Shown here piece after piece: positions 15,566-20,423 of a stretch of 20,423 bases of DNA. Numbering within the stretch: position 1 is the first letter of the stretch; the number at the start of each line of letters is the position of its first letter. The stretch lies in the NCBI GenBank assembly GCA_964445085.1, contig CAYUJV010000051.1, positions 1 to 20,423 of the forward strand. Direction: 5' to 3'. This DNA is from Thiobacter sp964445085. GTDB taxonomy: Bacteria; Pseudomonadota; Gammaproteobacteria; Burkholderiales; Thiobacteraceae. Under the pieces are notes generated by a model. It ran no database searches. It had not been told where the DNA came from and saw nothing but the letters and a program-made list of their open reading frames with translations. A program made the translations under genes and the position numbers.

Positions 15566-15571
15566 ATTATA
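15566..15571 (-). promoter_or_regulatory. -10 hexamer immediately before the JmjC gene
   Basis: TATAAT on the minus strand ends six bases before the ATG. A normal start point would fall at the A of the ATG, so the transcript would be leaderless. The -35 at 16-18 bp is not recognisable. Confidence 0.5.
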
Positions 15572-15620
15572 CCGCTCGCCGCATGAAGCGGCTTGCGCCA
15601 GGCGCCAACGGCAGGAGTCA

Positions 15621-15648
15621 TTGTGCTAGCTTGGAAATGGTTTAGAAT
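15621..15648 (+). promoter_or_regulatory. Promoter of bcp-slyD
   Basis: TTGTGC (15621-15626) and TAGAAT (15643-15648) are separated by 16 bp, about 26 bases before the bcp ATG. Both are 4-5/6 matches to sigma70 consensus. Confidence 0.55.
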
Positions 15649-15674
15649 TCCACCCAAGTCACGCAGGGGGCAGT

Positions 15675-16142
15675 ATGTTGCAAGCAGGAAACGCAGCGCC
15701 TGGTTTCGATCTTCCCGACGCCGACATGGAGATGACCAAGCTCTCCGATTTCAAGGGCAGGAAGAACGTCGTGCTCTACTTCTACCCGAAGGACGACACG
15801 CCGGGGTGCACCATCGAAGCCATCGAGTTCAGCGATCTCGAGGACGAGCTGGCGGGCCTCGATACCGTGGTCATCGGCGTCTCCCGTGACGACTGCATCA
15901 GCCATGCCGCATTTCGCGACAAGCATGGCCTCGCCGTGCGCTTGCTGGCCGACACCGAAGGCGAGGTCTGCAACAAGTACGGCGTCTGGCAGGAAAAAGA
16001 GAAGGACGGGGTAAAGAAGATGGGAATCGTTCGCTCCACCTTCATCATCGACAAGAAGGGCACCATCCGGCACGCGCTATACGGCGTCAACTCCAAGGGC
16101 CACGCCCACGAGGTGCTCGCACTCATCAAGGACATGCGTTAA
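15675..16142 (+). CDS. bcp: Thioredoxin-dependent peroxiredoxin, Bcp/PrxQ type
   Basis: A 155-residue cytoplasmic peroxidase that reduces H2O2 and organic peroxides. The peroxidatic Cys45 sits in YPKDDTPGCTIEAIEF (Pro43, Thr42 of the TxxC motif), with the conserved Arg120 in GIVRSTFIID. In E. coli Bcp the resolving Cys50 is five residues on; here it is Ile50. The other cysteines are Cys74 (RDDCISH) and Cys99 (GEVCNKYG), so the protein is either a 1-Cys form or uses a different partner Cys, as known for the PrxQ group. AGGGGG at 15665-15670 and ATG 15675 fix the start. Its TAA overlaps the slyD ATG by one base, making an operon. Confidence 0.95.
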   Translation: MLQAGNAAPGFDLPDADMEMTKLSDFKGRKNVVLYFYPKDDTPGCTIEAIEFSDLEDELAGLDTVVIGVSRDDCISHAAFRDKHGLAVRLLADTEGEVCNKYGVWQEKEKDGVKKMGIVRSTFIIDKKGTIRHALYGVNSKGHAHEVLALIKDMR

Positions 16143-16624
16143 TGCAAATCGTAAAAAACTCCGTCGTCACCATCACCTACTCGCTCTCCGACAGCCAGGG
16201 CAACCTGCTCGAGGAAGCGAAGGAGCCGATCAGCTATCTGCACGGCGGCTACGACAACATTTTCCCGACGGTCGAGGAAAGCCTGCATGGCAAGACCACG
16301 GGGGATTCCCTCAACATGGCGCTGGAGCCGGAGCACGCCTTCGGCGAATACGATGCCTCGCTGGTGCGCGTGGAGCCGCGCGGCGTGTTTCCGGTGCAGG
16401 ACGTGCAGGTGGGCATGCAGTTCGAAGGCGGCGCGGAAGGCTCGGACGAGATGATTCTGTACACCGTGACCGATGTCACCGAAGACACCGTGGTGGTGGA
16501 CGGCAACCATCCGCTCGCCGGACGCACGCTGCATTTCTCCTGCACCGTCACCGACGTGCGCCCGGCGACGCAGGAGGAAATCGAGCACGGGCACGTGCAC
16601 GGTCCCCACGGCCATCAGCACTGA
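16142..16624 (+). CDS. slyD: FKBP-type peptidyl-prolyl isomerase SlyD
   Basis: A 160-residue SlyD. An FKBP fold split by the insert-in-flap chaperone domain (about 66-130) is followed by a short His-rich tail (HGHVHGPHGHQH), the metal-binding part used for nickel in hydrogenase maturation. The FKBP start ITYSLSDSQGNLLEEA and the segment EPEHAFGEYDASLV are family hallmarks. It has no signal peptide, so it is cytoplasmic. The tail has no Cys, unlike E. coli SlyD, and so is expected to bind fewer metal ions. Its ATG overlaps the bcp stop (TAATG) and implies translational coupling. A bidirectional terminator follows. Confidence 0.95.
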   Translation: MQIVKNSVVTITYSLSDSQGNLLEEAKEPISYLHGGYDNIFPTVEESLHGKTTGDSLNMALEPEHAFGEYDASLVRVEPRGVFPVQDVQVGMQFEGGAEGSDEMILYTVTDVTEDTVVVDGNHPLAGRTLHFSCTVTDVRPATQEEIEHGHVHGPHGHQH

Positions 16625-16643
16625 TCACGCCCTGTGCCACCCG

Positions 16644-16670
16644 AAAAACGCCGGTTCGCCCGGCGTTTTT
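16644..16670. terminator. Bidirectional terminator between slyD and mutS
   Basis: AAAAACGCCGG (16644-16654) and CCGGCGTTTTT (16660-16670) form an 11-bp stem with loop TTCGC. It is 19 bases after slyD and 4 bases after the mutS stop on the other strand, so it serves both. Confidence 0.9.
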
Positions 16671-16674
16671 CGTT

Positions 16675-19224
16675 TCAGTCCACCATCCTCTTCAACTCGT
16701 ATAACAGATCCAGCGCCGCTTTCGGCGTCAGCTCATCGGGCGTGATGTCGCGCATGCGCTGCAGCACGGGATGGTCCTCGGGCTCCGCCGCCGGCGCGAA
16801 CAAATCCCCCTGCCCTTCCCGCTGCACGCTCTGGTTTTCCAGGCTCACCAGGTAGCGCCGCGCCTGCTGGATCACCGCCGCCGGCACGCCGGCGAGCTGG
16901 GCGACTTCCAGGCCGTAGCTCTGGCTGGCCGGCCCCTCCTCCACTGCGTGCAGGAAGACGATGCTGTCCTTGTGCTTCACCGCGGACAGATGCACGTTGG
17001 CAATCTGCTTCAGCTCCTGGCTGAGCCGCGTCAGCTCGAAATAGTGCGTGGCGAACAGCGCATAGCTGCCCACCTTCTCCGCCAGCTGCCGCGCCACCGC
17101 GTAGGCCAGCGCCAGGCCATCGAAGGTGGACGTGCCGCGCCCGATCTCGTCCAGCAGCACCAGGCTCTCATTCGTGGCGTTGTGCAGGATGTTGGCGGTC
17201 TCGGTCATTTCCACCATGAAGGTGGAGCGCCCGGAGGCCAGGTCGTCCGAGGCGCCGATGCGGGTGAAGATGCGGTCCACCGGCCCGATCAGCGCGCGCT
17301 GCGCCGGCACGAAGCTGCCGATGTGCGCCAGCAGCACGATGAGCGCCGCCTGGCGCATATAGGTCGATTTGCCGCCCATGTTGGGGCCGGTGATCAGCAG
17401 CATCTGCCGCGCGCGGGAGAGCGCGAGGTCATTGGCCACGAACTGGTCCACCTGGCGCTCCACCACGGGATGCCGTCCGCCGACGATTTCCAGCCTGGCG
17501 GCATCGGTGAATTCCGGCGCCACGTAATCCAAGGCGATGGCGCGATCGGCGAAGGCGCACAGCACGTCCAGTTCGGCGATGGCCTGGGCCACCACCTGCA
17601 ATCCGGGGATCGCCGGCTGCAGCGCGTCCAGCAGCGCCTCGTACAGCAGCTTCTCCCGCGCCAGGGCCCGCTCGGAGGCGGACAGCGCCTTGTCCTCGAA
17701 GGCCTTCAGCTCCGGGGTGATGTAGCGCTCGGCATTCTTCAGCGTCTGGCGCCGGCGATAGTCGTCCGGCACCTTGTCCGCCTGGGCCTTGGTGACCTCG
17801 ATGTAGAAGCCGTGCACCTTGTTGAACTCGACCTTGAGGGTGGTGATCCCCGTGCGCGCCTTTTCGCGCGCTTCCAGATCGAGCAAGAATTCGCCGCAGT
17901 TGTTTTGTATTCCCCGCAGTTCATCCAGTTCGGCATCGTAGCCGTCGGCGATCACGCCACCGTCGCGGATCACCGCAGCCGGCTCGGCCTGGATCGCGCG
18001 CCGCAGCAATCCCACCAGATCGCCGCGCGGCGCCGTCTGGGCGCGAATCGCCGCCAGCCGCGGGCTCTCCAGGCCATCCAGGGCGGCCTGCAGTTCCGGC
18101 AGCGCGGCCAGGCTGTCCCGCAGCGAAGCCAGATCGCGCGGCCGCGCCGAGCGCAGCGCGATGCGGCTGACGATGCGTTCGATGTCGGCGATGTCGCGCA
18201 GAATGCGATGCACGGCTGCATGGCAGGCGGTGAGGGCCGACACCGCATCCAGCCGGCCGCGAATCTCGTCGCGGTCGCGCAGCGGGTGATGCAGCCAGTG
18301 GCGCAGCAGACGCCCGCCCATGGCGCCGGCGGTGACGTCCAGCACCGACAGCAGGGTCGGCGCCGGCTCGCCGCGGATGGTTTCGGTGAGTTCGAGATTG
18401 CGGCGCGTGGCTGGATCGAGCAGCACGTAGGCGCTCGCCCGCTCCGCTTTGAGGCCGGCCAGATGCGGCAGCGCCGCGAGCTGCGTCTGCTTGACGTAGC
18501 CCAGGAGCGCACCGGCGGCGGCGATGGCCGCGTCCATGCCGTCCACCCCGAAGCCCGACAGGTCGCGCGTGGCGAACTGCTGGCACAGCAGCCGCTGCGC
18601 GGTATCGGCATCGAACTGCCAGGGCGGCAGGCGCTTGATCGCGGCGCGGGCAACGGCCTCGATTTCGGGCATGCCTTCGGCCAGCAGCAGCTCCGCCGGG
18701 CGGACGCGTTCCAGCAATCCGGGCAGCTCGGCCGCGGCCAGTTCGCTCACGACGAAGCGCCCGCCGGCGAGGCTCAGCCACGCGGCACCCAGCTTGCCGT
18801 GCGCGCGGGAGACCGCCATGAGATAGGTTTCCTGGCGATCATCGAGCAATGCCGAATCGGTGACCGTGCCGGGCGTGACCACCCGCGTGACCTTGCGCTC
18901 CACCGGGCCCTTGCTGGTGTTGGGGTCGCCCACCTGCTCGCAGATGGCGACCGACAGCCCGAGCTTCACGATCCGGGCGAGGTACTGCTCCACCGAATGA
19001 AACGGCACGCCAGCCATCTTGAGCGGCTGGCCGGCGGACGCGCCGCGCGTGGTGAGGGTGATGTCGAGCAGCTGCGAGGCGCGCTCCGCGTCCTCGAAGA
19101 ACAGCTCGTAGAAATCGCCCATGCGGTAGAACACCAGCATGTCCGGATACTCGGCCTTGATGCGCAGATACTGCTGCATCATCGGCGTGTGCGCAGTAAA
19201 GTCTTCTTTGCCAATAATAATCAA
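16675..19224 (-). CDS. mutS: DNA mismatch repair protein MutS
   Basis: The 849-residue length matches E. coli MutS (853). The N-terminal mismatch-binding domain has FYRMGDFYELF (Phe and Glu of the mismatch wedge) and the family opening HTPMMQQYL. The connector, lever and clamp domains follow, then the ATPase with Walker A GPNMGGKST (613-621) and LVLLDEIGRGTSTFDG, ATHYFELT, and a C-terminal part with DLFAP then a dimerisation tail ending LKRMVD. MutS recognises mispairs and recruits MutL. The start is unusual: the only possible codon is a TTG (19222-19224), directly preceded by in-frame TAA. A downstream ATG (residue 15) would remove the HTP segment. No Shine-Dalgarno is present. Upstream is an AT-rich patch and a recombinase gene, so the 5' end appears remodelled by integration. 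Confidence 0.96.
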   Translation of the reverse strand: MIIIGKEDFTAHTPMMQQYLRIKAEYPDMLVFYRMGDFYELFFEDAERASQLLDITLTTRGASAGQPLKMAGVPFHSVEQYLARIVKLGLSVAICEQVGDPNTSKGPVERKVTRVVTPGTVTDSALLDDRQETYLMAVSRAHGKLGAAWLSLAGGRFVVSELAAAELPGLLERVRPAELLLAEGMPEIEAVARAAIKRLPPWQFDADTAQRLLCQQFATRDLSGFGVDGMDAAIAAAGALLGYVKQTQLAALPHLAGLKAERASAYVLLDPATRRNLELTETIRGEPAPTLLSVLDVTAGAMGGRLLRHWLHHPLRDRDEIRGRLDAVSALTACHAAVHRILRDIADIERIVSRIALRSARPRDLASLRDSLAALPELQAALDGLESPRLAAIRAQTAPRGDLVGLLRRAIQAEPAAVIRDGGVIADGYDAELDELRGIQNNCGEFLLDLEAREKARTGITTLKVEFNKVHGFYIEVTKAQADKVPDDYRRRQTLKNAERYITPELKAFEDKALSASERALAREKLLYEALLDALQPAIPGLQVVAQAIAELDVLCAFADRAIALDYVAPEFTDAARLEIVGGRHPVVERQVDQFVANDLALSRARQMLLITGPNMGGKSTYMRQAALIVLLAHIGSFVPAQRALIGPVDRIFTRIGASDDLASGRSTFMVEMTETANILHNATNESLVLLDEIGRGTSTFDGLALAYAVARQLAEKVGSYALFATHYFELTRLSQELKQIANVHLSAVKHKDSIVFLHAVEEGPASQSYGLEVAQLAGVPAAVIQQARRYLVSLENQSVQREGQGDLFAPAAEPEDHPVLQRMRDITPDELTPKAALDLLYELKRMVD

Positions 19225-19250
19225 TTATTTATATTCTTTTACTATTTTTA
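19211..19250. other. AT-rich junction between mutS and the recombinase gene (probable attachment region)
   Basis: Only 5 of these 40 bases are G or C, in a window that is otherwise strongly GC-rich. It contains the imperfect palindrome AATAAT-CA-ATTATT (19216-19229), the mutS TTG start and a TATAAA on the minus strand (19228-19233) that could be the -10 of a leaderless mutS transcript. The recombinase stop is at 19248-19250. I infer that the chromosome/element junction lies here or within the first codons of mutS. Confidence 0.5.
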
Positions 19251-20423
19251 TTGGGGCAAATTTGGGGCAATTTGAACGAGTTTTTTCATGCCCTGCCAGA
19301 TGCGCCCCAGTTCTCTGGGGGACTCCGAATCTATCCAGCGGCCATAGACCTTCACGAGCATCGAGTAGTCACTGTGCCCCATCTGGTTGGCGATGAAGGC
19401 AAGATTGCCCCGCGCGGTGAGGTTCCAGCAGGCGTAAGTGTGGCGGGTCTGATAAGGCGGGCGATGCCGAATCTCGGCGCGCCGGGTCAAGTTGCTCCAT
19501 TTGGTGTTCCATGCGCTTGGCACGTACCACGCATTCACGCTGGTTTTGCGCGCCTGCGTCTTCGGCGATAAAAGCAGCCGGGCGCGATCAACGCGCGACT
19601 CATGACGATTCAGCCAGACTTCCAAATCCATCGCATCGCGCGTCAATGCATCTTCAATCAGCACCTTGAGCGCAGCTTGAGCAGGCGGAAACAGCAGGAT
19701 GGTCCGTTCCTTGTTCGTCTTCGGAATTTTGAAGGTGAGCGACTGCGTGACCGAGCGCCGCACTGTCAGCTTGCTCAGATCGGCGGCAATGTCTTCCACG
19801 GCGAGCCCGCACAACTCGCCCGGCCGCAGGCCTGTGTAGAACGCGAGTGTCACTGAGGCCGCGTCCACTGGGTGCAGGCAACCCTTCGTGATTAGTGCGC
19901 TGTACTCCTGATAGGTGAACGGGTCCGGGTCCTTGTTGCTCTTGGTGAAGCGGGTGCAGTGCTTGGCCAAGCCTTCTGCGCAGAAGTGGTTCTGTTCACA
20001 CCAGTAGAGAAAGCCCGCGAATGTAGCGAGGTAGTGGTTTACCGTCGAGACGGCCCGCGTCTCGATCAAGTCCACGCGCAATTGCTGGATGTCTGCCGGG
20101 ATCAGGGCGTCGGCCAGACGGTTCCGTCCGATGATGTTGAGGCAGGCGTTAAGCGCTACCTGGTAGCGGGTCTGTGTTTCGGAAGTGATGTCCACTGCCT
20201 TGAGTGGCATGTACCGTTCGGACAGGTCGCCGAGACGCTTGCTTGCCGTGCCGGCTTGGTCGACTTGCCGCGAATGAGGGAAAAACTCTGACTCGTCGTA
20301 GGCCCCCGTCTTGAGCGCATACATGGCGGCGTTGCGAAGGCGAGACGCATGTTTCAGGTTTGCCTTGGTTGGCTCGATACCCAGCGTGTGGCGATGGCGC
20401 ACTCCCTTGTGCATGAACACCAC
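19248..20423 (-). CDS. Tyrosine recombinase/phage-type integrase (DUF3596 arm domain), 5' end missing
   Basis: The 391 visible residues run off the right edge, so the first residues are missing; the GTG at the edge is not a real start. Residues 1-50 (GVRHRHTLGIEPTKANLKHA ... YDESEFFP) match the DUF3596 arm-binding domain of Min27-like integrases. A SAM-like core-binding domain (about 65-160) and the catalytic domain follow. Catalytic residues are Arg200 (YTGLRPGEL), a Lys at 235 or 238, Arg327 in PYQTRHTYA, His350 (QMGHSDYSM) and the nucleophile Tyr360 (VYGRWI). The first His of HxxR is Tyr324, usual for this subfamily. Base composition is visibly less GC-rich than neighbours. It reads toward mutS and stops 23 bases upstream of it, marking the end of a mobile element whose remainder lies beyond 20423. 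Confidence 0.93.
   Translation of the reverse strand: MVFMHKGVRHRHTLGIEPTKANLKHASRLRNAAMYALKTGAYDESEFFPHSRQVDQAGTASKRLGDLSERYMPLKAVDITSETQTRYQVALNACLNIIGRNRLADALIPADIQQLRVDLIETRAVSTVNHYLATFAGFLYWCEQNHFCAEGLAKHCTRFTKSNKDPDPFTYQEYSALITKGCLHPVDAASVTLAFYTGLRPGELCGLAVEDIAADLSKLTVRRSVTQSLTFKIPKTNKERTILLFPPAQAALKVLIEDALTRDAMDLEVWLNRHESRVDRARLLLSPKTQARKTSVNAWYVPSAWNTKWSNLTRRAEIRHRPPYQTRHTYACWNLTARGNLAFIANQMGHSDYSMLVKVYGRWIDSESPRELGRIWQGMKKLVQIAPNLPQ
19250..19272. repeat. Tandem 11-bp direct repeat at the recombinase 3' end
   Basis: TTGGGGCAA occurs at 19251-19259 and again at 19262-19270, period 11. It is inside the last codons of the recombinase (APNLPQ). It could be a recombinase arm site or part of the att core, or only a coding coincidence. 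Confidence 0.45.

Noticed and set aside
16771..19275. 834-codon open frame on the plus strand
   Set aside because: Antisense shadow of mutS with no recognisable domain.
1..20423. CRISPR arrays, tRNA or rRNA genes, complete insertion sequences, toxin-antitoxin pairs or defence clusters
   Set aside because: Looked for on both strands by eye; no regularly spaced repeats, cloverleaf sequences, transposase motifs or such gene pairs seen. The only mobile-element gene is the recombinase at the right edge.

Overview
This is a GC-rich chromosomal window of betaproteobacterial type. Gene order and protein sequences fit the Rhodocyclales or Nitrosomonadales (Sulfuricella/Thiobacillus-like), but the genus cannot be fixed from the sequence. 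Most of it is housekeeping backbone. The right end is the margin of an integrated mobile element.

Layout. Positions 1-921 hold the 3' part of an efflux membrane-fusion protein gene. Convergent to it, and overlapping its last 32 bases, is a minus-strand pair: a ten-helix P-type cation ATPase followed by a phosphoribosyltransferase. A 262-base gap (4197-4458) separates the ATPase from mfd. It carries a strong minus-strand terminator and two further inverted repeats that no gene explains, which is a candidate attenuated leader or small RNA. Plus-strand mfd and serB follow, separated by a near-perfect 26-bp inverted repeat of the dispersed-repeat kind. A second, different dispersed repeat (8843-8922) separates serB from a minus-strand PA0069-type radical SAM gene.

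Next come a small acidic protein gene of unknown function with its own terminator and then the operon dapA-bamC-metallo-beta-lactamase hydrolase, which ends in a bidirectional terminator. On the minus strand are a tiny Ala/Pro-rich lipoprotein gene and the coupled pair roxA-like JmjC hydroxylase plus a DUF7931-like protein. Divergent from roxA is a bcp-slyD pair joined by a TAATG overlap. mutS (minus) shares a bidirectional terminator with slyD.

At 19211-19250 base composition drops abruptly (5 G/C in 40 bases). Beyond it lies a tyrosine recombinase gene of the DUF3596 arm-domain type, open at the right window edge. It reads toward mutS and stops 23 bases before it. mutS can only start at a TTG codon that directly follows an in-frame TAA inside the AT-rich patch. 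The simplest reading is that a mobile element has integrated at the extreme 5' end of mutS and now supplies its start codon and probably its promoter. This could place mismatch repair under control of the element.

Functional themes are DNA repair (mfd, mutS), amino-acid synthesis (serB, dapA), envelope assembly (bamC, lipoprotein, efflux adaptor), ribosome and protein quality (roxA, slyD) and peroxide defence (bcp). Several genes (roxA, mfd, mutS) have a TATAAT-like hexamer very close to the start codon, suggesting leaderless or short-leader transcripts. No tRNA, rRNA, CRISPR array or complete insertion sequence was found.
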